From: Mikania micrantha
Taxonomy: Eukaryota; Streptophyta; Magnoliopsida; Asterales; Asteraceae
Length of the DNA stretch: 64,000 nt
Direction: 5' to 3'
Assembly: GCA_009363875.1 (NCBI GenBank)
Contig: CM018680.1
Span: 68,401,139-68,465,138, forward strand
How positions within the stretch are numbered: the stretch's first letter is position 1; each line of letters begins with the position of its first letter. The notes below the pieces were generated by a model. It was given only the letters and a program-made list of their open reading frames with translations, had not been told where the DNA came from and ran no database searches. This document shows positions 1 to 9,154 of the stretch, in pieces. The position numbers and the translations under genes are program-made.

Positions 1-1017
1 CTGTTTTATCGGGAAAAGGGCAAGGATATTCTCCTTGTTCAGATCTATGTGGATGACATCATCTTTGGATCTACCGATGAGCAGATGTGTTTAGAATTTA
101 AACAGGTGATGATTGAGAAGTTCGAGATGAGTGCAATGTCTGACATTAAGTTCTTTTTGGGTTTACAAATAGATCAGTCTGATGATGGTATTTTTATCCA
201 TCAGACCAAATATATTCAAGATGTGCTGAAGCGTTTTAGCATGCTTGATTGTAAACCTATTTCCACGCCCATCCAGCCCAATCACGGGATTGAGCCGGAT
301 ATTAAGGGGGAGTTAATCGATGCTACATTGTATCGTGGAATGATTGGGAGCTTAATGTATTTGACTGCATCTCGACCAGATATTGTATTCGCTACAAGTA
401 TCTGTGCTCGATATCAATCAAAACCTAAGGTTTCTCATCTGATTGCAGTCAAGAGGATTTTACGTTATCTGAAGGGTACTCCAGACACCGGTCTGTGGTA
501 TCCTAAGGATGATAACTACTCCTTTCATGCTTACAGTGATTCAGATTATGGAGGATGTAAGACTGACTCCAAATCAACTACTGGTGGTGCTCAATTTTTG
601 GGGGAGAGGTTAGTCTCATGGCAGTGTAAGAAACAGACTTCAGTTGCTACATCGACATGTGAAGCTGAATATGTAGCTGCTGCCAGTTGTTGTTCCCAAG
701 TATTGTGGATACAACAACAGATGCGAGACTATGGAATTAATTTCTTAACTACCCCGATTCATGTCGACAACGAGGCTGCGATTGCGATTACTAAAAACCC
801 AGTGTATCATTCACGCTCAAAACATATTGACATTCGGTTTCATTTCATAAGAGATTGTTATGAAAAGAAACTGATTGATGTTGTGAAGATACACACAAAC
901 GAGCAACGGGCAGACCTCTTAACCAAGGCCTTTGATAAACAACGCTTTGAGTATTTACTCAAATTAAATGGGATCAGGGTCATGGGAGAGGTAATAAAAA
1001 ATCAAATTCCTTCGTAA
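1..1017 (+). CDS. copia-1 Pol C-terminus: RT end and RNase H (partial)
   Basis: The frame is open from base 1, so the start lies off the window. It contains the RT catalytic YVDD box (codons at about 46-57), the FFLGLQI and IGSLMYLTASRPDI blocks typical of Ty1/copia RT, and an RNase H domain with YSDSDYGGC, SWQCKKQ, an EAEY acidic pair and the SKHIDIRFHFIRD block near the end. RT and RNase H copy the element RNA into DNA inside cytoplasmic virus-like particles. No frameshift or stop occurs in the visible part. The stop is TAA at 1015-1017, and a long fold-back structure starts four bases later. Assignment to Pseudoviridae-type Pol is secure. The exact lineage is not, although the downstream aORF suggests a SIRE/Maximus-like group. 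Confidence 0.95.
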   Translation: MFYREKGKDILLVQIYVDDIIFGSTDEQMCLEFKQVMIEKFEMSAMSDIKFFLGLQIDQSDDGIFIHQTKYIQDVLKRFSMLDCKPISTPIQPNHGIEPDIKGELIDATLYRGMIGSLMYLTASRPDIVFATSICARYQSKPKVSHLIAVKRILRYLKGTPDTGLWYPKDDNYSFHAYSDSDYGGCKTDSKSTTGGAQFLGERLVSWQCKKQTSVATSTCEAEYVAAASCCSQVLWIQQQMRDYGINFLTTPIHVDNEAAIAITKNPVYHSRSKHIDIRFHFIRDCYEKKLIDVVKIHTNEQRADLLTKAFDKQRFEYLLKLNGIRVMGEVIKNQIPS

Positions 1018-1020
1018 TCA

Positions 1021-1143
1021 ACTTTATTGAATTAACATCAGATTTTTCTTTATTTTTTATGTTTTAGTTTTTAGGGGGAGAAGTATTATAGAAAACACAA
1101 AAACATTAAAAAATAAAAATCTGAGAATTTGATTCAATAAAGT
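1021..1143 (+). repeat. Long imperfect fold-back with PPT-like G-run in its loop
   Basis: Immediately after the pol stop, 1021-1069 and 1092-1143 are inverted copies of each other. Both arms carry ACTTTATTGAAT at the outer end and CAGATTTTT further in, with a few small indels. The roughly 20-base loop holds TTAGGGGGAGAAG. The 11-mer TTTAGGGGGAG at about 1070-1080 is identical to the polypurine tract before the 3' LTR (6727-6736). This could be a central polypurine tract, a leftover of an ancestral 3' end, or an RNA structure separating pol from the aORF unit. Confidence 0.7.
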
Positions 1144-2205
1144 GAGAAATGATAGTACATTATTTGCATTTGGAAATATGTCTGTTTGTGTTATTAAAAT
1201 TATAAAAGTAATTACAAGTACTAAGAATGATGTGTTGGTAGGTTTATTACTTAGTTAAGAAAAGTTTAAATAAAATTTTGATTATGTTTTATAAGAAACA
1301 GGTGCTTAGAATGCAGTACTTAGTTTTGTCCTGAAAGAGTGGTAATTTTCTGACAAAATGTTTCTTAAATAAAAAGTCAAAATACTAGTTTGATCATGTG
1401 TTTCATTTTCAAAAGAAATTAAAATTTTGTTTTTCTTTTATTTTAGTTTAAAACTGAAACATTCTTTGTGTATACTTACGTATCGACCTGAATGTTATAG
1501 TTTTAAACAATTCAAATTTGTTTTCTTGGTTTTGTTTAAGATTTGGACAATCTATGTGTATATGGGAATATCGATCTGATTGTTAAATCTTAAACTTAAA
1601 TTATTGTTTAGTTCATTTTCAGGATCATTTGAGCATACGAAAGTATCAACCTTGATTCTAAGAATTTGAACAAGTTCAAATTGTTTTTATTTTGTTATTT
1701 TCAGAAAAGAAATTCTGCTTTATTTTTGCATGATCAAATTAGTTAAAATTGATATTTTAAAATTTTAAGAACATTTATGTTGGTTTAATTATTCACAAAT
1801 CGGGGATGTGTTCAAGTAAATGGATTATTATAAAATGTTTTCAAAATTGTGTTTTAAACTGATTTTTTGATTAAGTAATAAATTTAAGAGGATAAGTATA
1901 CTAACAATCATCTTAGTTTTGTGATTTGAAATTTAATATTTTAAATAATATAAACAGATGTATTGAAAATTGTAAAATAATATGATCTCATGTTTTGAAT
2001 CTTTCTCAAACAAAAAGATTTTAATTTTAGTTGAATTAGTTTTGTTAATTTGTAGTTTGTTTTGTTCTAAAAAATTAAAAATACAAAAAGATTTTATTTT
2101 TTAGAATCTGATGTTAAATTGATAATTTTGATTATTTGTTTGACCTTGGAATAATTAAACATGAATTTTGTTTTGAATTCAAAAGAAAAAATCAAATTTT
2201 GAAAA
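1144..2205. other. AT-rich copia-1 pol-aORF spacer, proximal part
   Basis: This is strongly AT-rich DNA without a convincing ORF, repeat array or RNA gene. It separates the fold-back after pol from the GGTTCG motif array. I see nothing else in it. Confidence 0.6.
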
Positions 2206-2454
2206 GGTTCGTTGGTTGGGTTCGTTGACAAGGTTTGTTGAATGGGTTCGTTGATAAGGTTCGTGATAGTAGTTCACAGAAGGTTCGCTGAGAGGGTTCG
2301 CTGAAATAGTTCGCTGAGAGGGTTCGCTGAAATAGTTCGCTGAGAGGGTTCGCTGAAATAGTTCGCTGAAATAGTTCGTTGAGAGGGTTCGTGAATATAG
2401 TTCGCTGAAAGGGTTCGTAAGATATAAATACAGGGTTCGTGGAAATAGTTCGTC
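2206..2454 (+). repeat. GGTTCG motif array, 13-bp period, upstream of a TATA box
   Basis: GGTTCG or AGTTCG occurs about 16 times here. From 2282 to about 2417 the copies sit exactly 13 bp apart (2282, 2295, 2308, 2321, 2334, 2347 and so on). The units are of the form [G/A]GTTCGCTGA plus GAG or AAT. The same hexamer clusters in the copia-1 LTR at 6801-6978 but is essentially absent from the aORF coding sequence. The 62-residue ORF on the opposite strand is only a translation of this repeat. Confidence 0.85.
2423..2430 (+). promoter_or_regulatory. TATA box of a putative internal promoter for the aORF
   Basis: TATAAATA sits at the end of the 13-bp motif array. It is the same octamer as the TATA box in the element's own LTR (6992-6999), where it also follows a GGTTCG cluster. 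It lies about 730 bp before the aORF start. Promoter activity is inferred from this parallel. Confidence 0.55.
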
Positions 2455-2883
2455 ACTTTCATTCTGATTACAGACGACGAACCCTCCAGAAGTTTTTTTT
2501 TCGAATTTTGATCTTGGACCTCCCAGAGCTTTTCATTGACATCATTAGTATCAGAATCTTATTGTAAACATTTTTAGGTATAAATCTTGGAATTTGACCG
2601 AGTAATTTGCGAGATCTCAGTGATTTTAGAATTTTTTAGATCGTGACTGTAAAATTGATCTGAACTTGATAAAAATTGGAAATTGAAGAAATTGTTTTCA
2701 TTAAAATTGTTTATCGGTTAGTTTCGAACCTAGGCATGTAAATTTTTTCAACAGATTTGAAATTTTGTGAGTTTGGTAAAATCTTGGTGTTGACAGGTTT
2801 GCTGAACGAACCTTAGGTTCGCCGAACTATCAGGGTTCGTTGAATTCATGAAGATTCGTGGCGAACCTTTGAATTTCATTCAG
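2455..2883. other. Leader-like spacer between internal TATA box and 35-bp repeats
   Basis: This AT-rich stretch has a few scattered CGAACC/GGTTCG copies at about 2478, 2807, 2816, 2834 and 2862. A splice-donor-like AG|GTATAA lies at about 2576-2583 and could pair with the acceptor-like TTTATTTGTAG before the aORF start (3146-3156). That would make 2578-3156 a 5' UTR intron. This is inference only. Confidence 0.35.
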
Positions 2884-3064
2884 GGTTCGTTCATTAAATG
2901 GTTCGTCAATACATTCAGGGTTCGTTCATGAAATGGTTCGTCAATACATTCAGGGTTCGTTCATGAAATGGTTCGTTACTACATTTAGGGTTCGTTTAGG
3001 GAATAGTTCGCCAGAACAAATAGGGTTCGTTTAGATATAGGGTTCGCCATAGTATATAGGGTTC
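2884..3064 (+). repeat. 35-bp tandem array built from paired GGTTCG motifs
   Basis: GGTTCG recurs at 2884, 2919, 2954, 2989, 3024 and 3059, which is exactly 35 bp apart. A second copy sits 16 bp into each unit (2900, 2935, 2970, 3005, about 3041). The units resemble GGTTCGTTCATGAAAT followed by GGTTCGTCAATACATTCAG. The array ends about 95 bp before the aORF start, and a polypyrimidine-rich stretch ending in TAG lies between them. Confidence 0.88.
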
Positions 3065-3158
3065 GTTGCTTTTTATTACTTAGAAATTTTTTTTTAGTTT
3101 TATTTTTAATATTTTGTTTAATTTTTGTTTCTAATTTTTGTTTCTTTTATTTGTAGAT

Positions 3159-6100
3159 ATGGCGAACTTAGTGTTTGGCGATAAACACAACATATGTGCA
3201 TATCTGGATCCCACTACCAAGAATGGTAAAGAGTTCAGACCGATGATTGAGTTTTTGAGAAGATCAAGGGTATATCATGCCATATCAAGTTCAGTTCAGA
3301 TTTATCGTTCACATATTCAGAGTTTCTGGAGTTCTGCAAGAGTGATTACTGTAGATGATGTATATACTATTGATGCGAATGTGCTTGGACAAGCAATTCG
3401 TATCACTGAAGCTGATATCAGAAGAGTTTTACACTTTGGAGGTGAACCAGAGGGTATAACTCTCATTCCTGAGAGTTGTATCAAAGGATGTTTCCTTCGT
3501 ATTCGTTACTTTGGAGATTACAACTCTATTTCAGTGAAGAAGGGCAAATTACCTCTGCAGTACAAGTTTTTAGCTCATGTGCTTTTACATTGTCTGAGCA
3601 TGAGGAAGGGAACTTTTGATGAGCTACGAGATTTCATGAGATCTGCTATGATAGCATTGATATTGAACAAACCGTTCAATTTTTCTGGGATGATATTTAG
3701 GTATATGTGTGACAACATTACGAAGGCTAAGGATAGATTTTACATGTATCCTAGATTCGTACAGATGTTGATTGATGAGAGGATGCCTGAGGGGCAATTG
3801 CCTAGGGAAGCTGGAGATTTATTGAAGCTCAAGCATATGAATGACTCTAGCTTAGGTCAAGTTAGAGTTTATCAGAGAACTGGAGATGCTGTGATAGAGA
3901 AGGATTTGATTGGACATTGTGCCAGAGCAAATTATGTTGCTCCTGATAATGATGCATGGAGACATATTGATTCAGAATCTGACACTGAAGATGTTGAAGT
4001 TAATGAGGCTCAAGCTCCTCCTCCACCACCTCCAAGACAATCAAAGAAGACTTCTGGTCAAACTTCTCAAGCTACTACACAAGTTCAAACTTCACAAGAG
4101 CCAAGTTCACAAGAGCCTTTAGAGGTTGATGATTCTGAGAAGCAAACTGAGAAAGTTGCAGTTGGTGATGCTGAAAGTGATTCTTCTGATACAGAATCAG
4201 AATATGAGTTGGTTCAAGAAGGAAATCAGATGGTCAAAAGAAGAAAGAGAAAGTTTGTTGAAAAAGATGCTGAAGAAAAGGAACAAAAAGATGATCCTAA
4301 TTTTGTTGTTGAAGAGCCTGAGAGTTCAAGGCCTAAGAAATTAAAAAGAATGGCCAAGAGAGGGCCTTATGAGAAGAGAAAGACTAAGGCTACTAAGACC
4401 AGTGTGTCTTCATCAGTTGTTACTTCAGTCTCTGCTTCTGTCTCACCAGTGATTGCTACTGCTTCTGTCTCACCAGTGATTGCTGCTGTTTCTGTCTCAC
4501 CAGTGATTGCTACTGTTATTTCATCTTCTGATATTCACATTTCTACTTCACAAACTCCAGAGTTTGTGAATGAAGCTTCTTTTATACCTTCTTTTGTGGA
4601 GACAACTATTGTGACTACTTCTTTACCAGGATCTTCTATGCCTCAGGAATCAATTCCTAGAGATGACTTATTTTCTGGACTTGATGATTTAGGTGATATT
4701 CATTTTACAGATTATGATGATTCTGATCTCAAAAGAAGAATATCTTTGTTGACTAAAGAAGTTGAAAGTTTGCAAAAGGAAAAGGAACAAGATGTTGGTT
4801 CTTCTGGATTGAATGAATTAAAAACTCAGATGGAATTAATGTTTAAATGGAAAGAAGAGGAGGCTGCTGAAAAGAAAGCAATGAAAGACAAGATTTCTGA
4901 GTTAGAGTTTTTGGTGAAGTTACAATTTGAGGACATTGTTGGATTGCAACATGAAAATTCTGAATTGAGATCTAAGATTGAAGATTTAGAAAAGAAAGTG
5001 ACGAAATCAGAAGCATCAAGTTCTGGAATTGATAAAGAAGTTGTGAACATTGATGATGAAGAAGAGAAGAAAGAAGATGAAGATGAAGAAGAAGTTGATT
5101 TTGGTGATACTGATATTGATGAACATCCAGATGATTTGGATTACCATGATGATGATGAGACTGGTGGTGATGGTGCTGGTGGTGTTGAGAGTGGTGCTGG
5201 TAATTTGGATTCTGTTACTGGAGCAATTGTAGTTTATACTCCTTCAAGGAATGTTACTGATGCAGTTCCTGTTAGTGAAATATCAGATAATAGAGCTAGG
5301 GATTGTACTGAAGTTGAATTTGAAGACTTAGATGAAATAGAACATCCCAAGGCTATTCTTGATTATTCTCTGCCTACTTTTCTTGACTTATTTAAAATGC
5401 ATTCTGATGTTGATTTGCAGAGAAATATTGTTGAAGTACAGTTGGGTCAAGAAATAGAAGAAGGAGAGATTTTAGATGATTATTCAGTTCAAGAATATCA
5501 AAGTGTTTTTGATGATGATAAGGATGATGATGATGATTTGATGTTTGATTTTGAAGAGTATGATGATACTGATTTGTCTGACTTTGATAAAGATGTGATT
5601 GATGAAGAATTGTTAGCTCTGGATACTTTGAAGAAAATCTTTATAGCTGGAAGTATGTCAAGTTCTACCTTGAATCCAGTTAGAGCAAAGACTAATTGGG
5701 ATTATTGGCAAGATTTTGAAGATGAAAGAAAGTACATAATTGCTCATTTACATTCTTTCAAGATTATGCGAGAGGTTTTTGAAGATAAGGATCCAGAAAA
5801 CTTATCTAAACAAGTGAAGAAATTCAAAATTGGTTCTAAGTCTAAAATGAATGGAAAGATTATCAGTTATGGTTATTTTCACTACATTTCTGGAAGTTTA
5901 GTTGATAAAGGATGCTATGTGGTGAAGAGAACTGATGGATGTCAATACTTTGGAAAAGCAACTGATTTGATGACATTACCAGTCTTTGAGTGTAAAAATC
6001 TTGCAAAGTTAAAGATGGTCAAGCCTATTCAGACTCGACATAATGAGATTTTTGAGAACTTGTTAAAGAAAGAGGCAAGGCATGGATGGAGTTTGTTATC

Positions 6101-6707
6101 TCCTCAGTATAGAGAAAGATTCAAGGATTATCTGAAGCCAGTTGTTTATAAAAGACCAAGACTCAGAAAGATTGAACAAGATTGGTATCATTATTTCAAG
6201 TTCTGGTTTTATGATGAACAAACTTCTGAGTGTGTGATTGTTCTAAAGCAAGATGATGATTGGAGAGTTATAAGATTGTTTGATCCTATATGGATTGTCA
6301 ATTGTTCAAGAGATGATATTGCTTTGTTGGATTCAGCTCAGATATATGCTGAAGAAGGATGTCATGAGTATGGAGTCAGTTATAAAGATATGGCTATTCA
6401 ATATCAAACCATTGCACAAATGTGTTTCACTTTGAAAATACATTCTGGTTGCAATTGGAATGATGTGAATTATCTTTATACTGAGTTGATGCAAATACAA
6501 AAGGAGAGAGATGATAGAGATTATAAAATGGAAGCAGAAAGACTTGCAAAGATACCACGTTCGGTAGTGATACGAGCGGTGGACAATGTAGTTGCTGAAG
6601 TTGGTGAATCGAGTGGTTCAAAAGACAAAGTTGAAGAATCAATTGAAGACAAAGTTGAAGAATCAATTGAAGACAAAGTTGAAGAAATAACTGAAGTCAA
6701 AGACTGA
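3159..6707 (+). CDS. Large additional ORF (aORF) of copia-1, about 1180 residues
   Basis: This is an uninterrupted ORF between pol and the 3' LTR. The first in-frame ATG (3138) lies inside a T-rich, splice-acceptor-like tract ending in TAG, so I prefer the ATG at 3159, which opens with MANLVFGDKHN. The N-terminal 260 residues form a globular-looking region with blocks LHCLS and YMYPRF that recur in the copia-2 aORF. Next come a Pro run and Ser/Glu-rich low complexity with basic patches, three SVSPVIA repeats (about residues 426-452), a coiled coil (about 520-620), an acidic stretch (about 630-680), a second globular region rich in W, Y and F (about 840-1130) and VEESIEDK repeats at the C-terminus. 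I see no signal peptide or membrane segment. From memory, relatives are common in Asteraceae assemblies under a doubtful longin-type name. The function is unknown; the layout does not look like a retroviral envelope protein. Confidence 0.85.
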   Translation: MANLVFGDKHNICAYLDPTTKNGKEFRPMIEFLRRSRVYHAISSSVQIYRSHIQSFWSSARVITVDDVYTIDANVLGQAIRITEADIRRVLHFGGEPEGITLIPESCIKGCFLRIRYFGDYNSISVKKGKLPLQYKFLAHVLLHCLSMRKGTFDELRDFMRSAMIALILNKPFNFSGMIFRYMCDNITKAKDRFYMYPRFVQMLIDERMPEGQLPREAGDLLKLKHMNDSSLGQVRVYQRTGDAVIEKDLIGHCARANYVAPDNDAWRHIDSESDTEDVEVNEAQAPPPPPPRQSKKTSGQTSQATTQVQTSQEPSSQEPLEVDDSEKQTEKVAVGDAESDSSDTESEYELVQEGNQMVKRRKRKFVEKDAEEKEQKDDPNFVVEEPESSRPKKLKRMAKRGPYEKRKTKATKTSVSSSVVTSVSASVSPVIATASVSPVIAAVSVSPVIATVISSSDIHISTSQTPEFVNEASFIPSFVETTIVTTSLPGSSMPQESIPRDDLFSGLDDLGDIHFTDYDDSDLKRRISLLTKEVESLQKEKEQDVGSSGLNELKTQMELMFKWKEEEAAEKKAMKDKISELEFLVKLQFEDIVGLQHENSELRSKIEDLEKKVTKSEASSSGIDKEVVNIDDEEEKKEDEDEEEVDFGDTDIDEHPDDLDYHDDDETGGDGAGGVESGAGNLDSVTGAIVVYTPSRNVTDAVPVSEISDNRARDCTEVEFEDLDEIEHPKAILDYSLPTFLDLFKMHSDVDLQRNIVEVQLGQEIEEGEILDDYSVQEYQSVFDDDKDDDDDLMFDFEEYDDTDLSDFDKDVIDEELLALDTLKKIFIAGSMSSSTLNPVRAKTNWDYWQDFEDERKYIIAHLHSFKIMREVFEDKDPENLSKQVKKFKIGSKSKMNGKIISYGYFHYISGSLVDKGCYVVKRTDGCQYFGKATDLMTLPVFECKNLAKLKMVKPIQTRHNEIFENLLKKEARHGWSLLSPQYRERFKDYLKPVVYKRPRLRKIEQDWYHYFKFWFYDEQTSECVIVLKQDDDWRVIRLFDPIWIVNCSRDDIALLDSAQIYAEEGCHEYGVSYKDMAIQYQTIAQMCFTLKIHSGCNWNDVNYLYTELMQIQKERDDRDYKMEAERLAKIPRSVVIRAVDNVVAEVGESSGSKDKVEESIEDKVEESIEDKVEEITEVKD

Positions 6708-6726
6708 AGATTTTGATAGCAAACAT

Positions 6727-6736
6727 TTAGGGGGAG
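6727..6736 (+). other. Polypurine tract (PPT) of copia-1
   Basis: TTTAGGGGGAG lies directly before the TG that starts the 3' LTR (6739). Such a tract primes plus-strand DNA synthesis. The same 11-mer occurs in the loop of the fold-back after pol (about 1070-1080). Confidence 0.85.
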
Positions 6737-6738
6737 TT

Positions 6739-7233
6739 TGTTAGTGCATGTTTTGTAATTGTTTGCTATTCAAAAGTTGGTTTTATTTATGTTTGTAGAA
6801 GGTTCGCTGCTATTGTTTAGGTTTGTTTGGCCCACGAACCTTAACATTTAGCCGAACTATAGAAGGTGTAGGGTTCGGCGAACCTATGGTTCGTGAGTAA
6901 GGTTTGTCTAACGAACCCTAAGGGTTCGTTCACCGAACCTTAGGGTTCGGCTAGCAAACCTTATTGATTGAAGGTTCGCTGGTACTGTTAGTATAAATAG
7001 ATGTTTTATTTGTATTTTCAGTAGAACTTTGATCAGAGTTGTGAGGAAATTCTCTGTGTGAGAATCTTTTGTTCTTGTAATCATTTGTTGATATATACAA
7101 GAGTGTTTATGGAATTGCATGTGTTCTTTGTTATTTTACATACTTGCTATGGATTCCGCACGTAGTTAGTAGTTCGTAGAGCTTCGTATATTCGGTCCTA
7201 ATTTGGTTGTAGATCAAGTTCACCAAACCAACA
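6739..7233 (+). repeat. 3' LTR of copia-1
   Basis: The LTR is 495 bp, starts TGTTAG and ends CCAACA (short terminal inverted repeat TGTT/AACA), and is bounded by the PPT on the left and gypsy-A LTR sequence on the right. The U3 part carries about ten GGTTCG/CGAACC copies in both orientations between 6801 and 6978, including the palindrome GGTTCGGCGAACC. A TATA box (TATAAATA, 6992-6999) follows. Confidence 0.92.
6801..6999 (+). promoter_or_regulatory. LTR promoter of copia-1: GGTTCG/CGAACC cluster plus TATA box
   Basis: About ten copies of the hexamer GGTTCG or its complement fall in under 180 bp, the last one about 14 bp before TATAAATA at 6992-6999. The arrangement of array followed by TATA matches 2206-2430 upstream of the aORF. 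Transcription would start a few tens of bases after 6999. Confidence 0.6.
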
Positions 7234-8305
7234 ATTCGGCCAAGAGGAGTTCGACCCAAGTGAAATCATAGTTTTCGAGCTGAATGACTAGGGGATGAAA
7301 TGAGGCTTGTTCCTATACTATTGTATGGTGATGTAGGGTGAATCCTAAGGGTTAGAAATGGGTATAACCGGCCCTAGATGAGTTCGATCAAAGGGTTTAT
7401 AAAACCCTAAAAACCGAACTTGAATATGATCTTTACCTCAAATCAAGTGGATCTAAGCCCCGATCTGTTGTACTTCTACCATCTACAAAGTGTGGTGGTA
7501 ATTTTGACACCAAGAACACATGATTTCATGGATTATTGAGTGAGAAATCTTAGGGATGGTGGTTTTAGTGAGAGAAAGCTAGAGAGAGAGCCGAAAATGG
7601 GGGTTTGAATTTGGTAGGTGGGGGTGGTATGAGGCATTGAATGCCTCATTAAATGAGGAGAAAATATCCGGTTTCGTTCGGGTTCGTTCGGTTTCACGTG
7701 GTTTCGCGTAAAAACGTCGGTTTCTCGTCGTTTTCGTAACGAAACGACTCGGTTGTAAAATAGAATTTATAAAATCATTTTAGACGGTTATTCCTAGTAA
7801 ATTAACTAAATATCTTTTATTTATTTTAAATTTTCAGAAATAATTAATTTGTGGTTTAAAATTGAATCGTACGGTCGTCGCCCATACGGACACGGCGATA
7901 ACTATACTTTTCAATATTGTTTTCTAATTATTGGATATCATTTAGAACGTTAAACTTCCAGATTTATTCGCACAGATCGTCACCTATACGAAAAATCTGT
8001 CGGGTTAGCATTCACGTAACGACTTCCGTGTTATTTTGTTCTGTTATACGTTTATACGTAATAAAATCTTAACACATAATCACATGATGGTTCTGTAATG
8101 CCAGATAATTATCTGACTGACGAACCATAGTCCTAAACTTGCTTTTCTGAATTGATTCTGAAATTGCGTTGTGACAACATAAAATGATAATAATGCTTGA
8201 CATGAATATGAAATACACTGAATTTACGTAAAGTTTGTACCTGATTACTGTTCACGTTACTGTTCTGATCACTGTTCCGGTGACGTTTCCGGCACTGATG
8301 TTACA
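7234..8305 (-). repeat. gypsy-A 3' LTR, partial
   Basis: This stretch aligns with 16226-17303 of the other LTR over its whole length and ends TGTTACA. Differences include an extra segment of about 34 bp here (near 7428-7460) and a short insertion in the other copy near 16850. The rest of this LTR was pushed off the left edge by the copia-1 insertion. Confidence 0.93.
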
Positions 8306-8339
8306 GTCTCCCCTTGTTAGAGAAATTTCGTCCCGAAAT

Positions 8340-9154
8340 TTAAGAATTGTTATCGGATACGGTTTCCTCTTCAAATAGTTGGGGATACTTTGACTTCATG
8401 TGATCTTCACGTTCCCAAGTAAACTCGGGTCCGCGCCTTGAGTTCCATCGAACCTTTACGATCGGAATACGGCTTCGCCTCAGTTGCTTGACTTTGCGAT
8501 CCATAATCTCTAAAGGTTCTTCAATAAAGTGTAACTGATCATCAACTTGAATTTCTTCGATTGGAATGACGAGTGATTCGTCAGCAAGGCATTTCTTTAA
8601 ATTCGAGACGTGAAACACGTCAAGCACACCACTGAGCTCATCTGGTAGTCTCAGTCTATACGCTACAGGACCAATACGTTCGATGATTTCGAACGGTCCC
8701 ACGTATCGTGGTGCTAACTTGCCTTTCTTTCCAAAACGTACTACACCTTTCCATGGGGAAACCTTTAACTTGAAACGGTCTCCCACTTGGAATTCCAACG
8801 GCTTTCGTCGTTTATCGGCGTAACTTTTCTGTCTGCTTCTAGTAGCTTGTAGTCTTCGTTGAATCTGGGCAATCTTGTCAGTGGTTTCCTGAATAAGCTT
8901 TGGCCCAGTTATACGGTTATCTCCCACTTCAGTCCAACAGATCGGTGATCGACATTTCTGACCATAAAGAGCCTCGAACGATGCACATCCGATGCTGCTA
9001 TGATAACTGTTTTTGTAGGAGAATTCTATCAGTGGCAAATGGGAATCCCAATTCCCACCGAAGTCCAACACACAGGTTCTTAACATGTCCTCCAGGGTCT
9101 GAATTGTACGTTCGCTTTGACCGTCCGTTTGTGGATGGTAAGCTGTACTCAGAT
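8340..9154 (-). pseudogene. gypsy-A integrase C-terminal part and chromodomain
   Basis: This continues the gag-pol frame after a break at about 9150. It begins near the STAYHPQTDGQ block of the integrase core and runs through SYKNSYHSSIG, ALYGQKCRSP, the GPFEIIERIGPVAYRL segment and a terminal chromodomain-like region (VRWNSRRGPEFTWEREDHM). Integrase inserts the cDNA, and chromodomains of this group direct insertion toward marked chromatin. One missing base at about 9150 puts it out of frame with the upstream ORF. A protein starting at the first ATG (9086) would lack the catalytic core. Confidence 0.9.

Larger units (their letters stand above)
1..7233 (+). mobile_element. Ty1/copia retrotransposon copia-1, 3' portion with extra ORF
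   Basis: The 5' half lies outside the window. In order we see the end of RT plus RNase H, a spacer of about 2.1 kb, a large extra ORF (aORF), a polypurine tract (6727-6736) and a 3' LTR (6739-7233) with TG...CA ends. The base after the LTR begins ATTCG and continues as gypsy-A LTR sequence; the other gypsy-A LTR has the same sequence uninterrupted at 16226 onward. This fixes the right boundary and shows that copia-1 is nested in gypsy-A. ATTCG is the expected 5-bp target duplication, but its partner lies off the left edge. The RT/RNase H frame and the aORF are both open, so the visible part shows little decay. Confidence 0.93.

Noticed and set aside
2206..2454. GGTTCG as Pol III B boxes
   Set aside because: The copies continue CTGA or TTGA and lack the AANCC half of a B box, and no A box is spaced correctly.
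2274..2462. Small - strand ORF with SANY/SEPSQRT repeats
   Set aside because: It is a shadow of the 13-bp GGTTCG array; the period is not a multiple of three, so the peptide repeat is an accident of the units.
2884..3064. CRISPR-like regular 35-bp spacing
   Set aside because: The units are near-identical throughout with no unique spacers, and this is a plant nuclear context, so it is a minisatellite.
3159..6707. Retroviral envelope-like gene or SNARE/longin host gene
   Set aside because: No signal peptide, membrane anchor or fusion-type segment is visible, and the position between pol and LTR plus homology to the copia-2 extra ORF shows that it belongs to the element.
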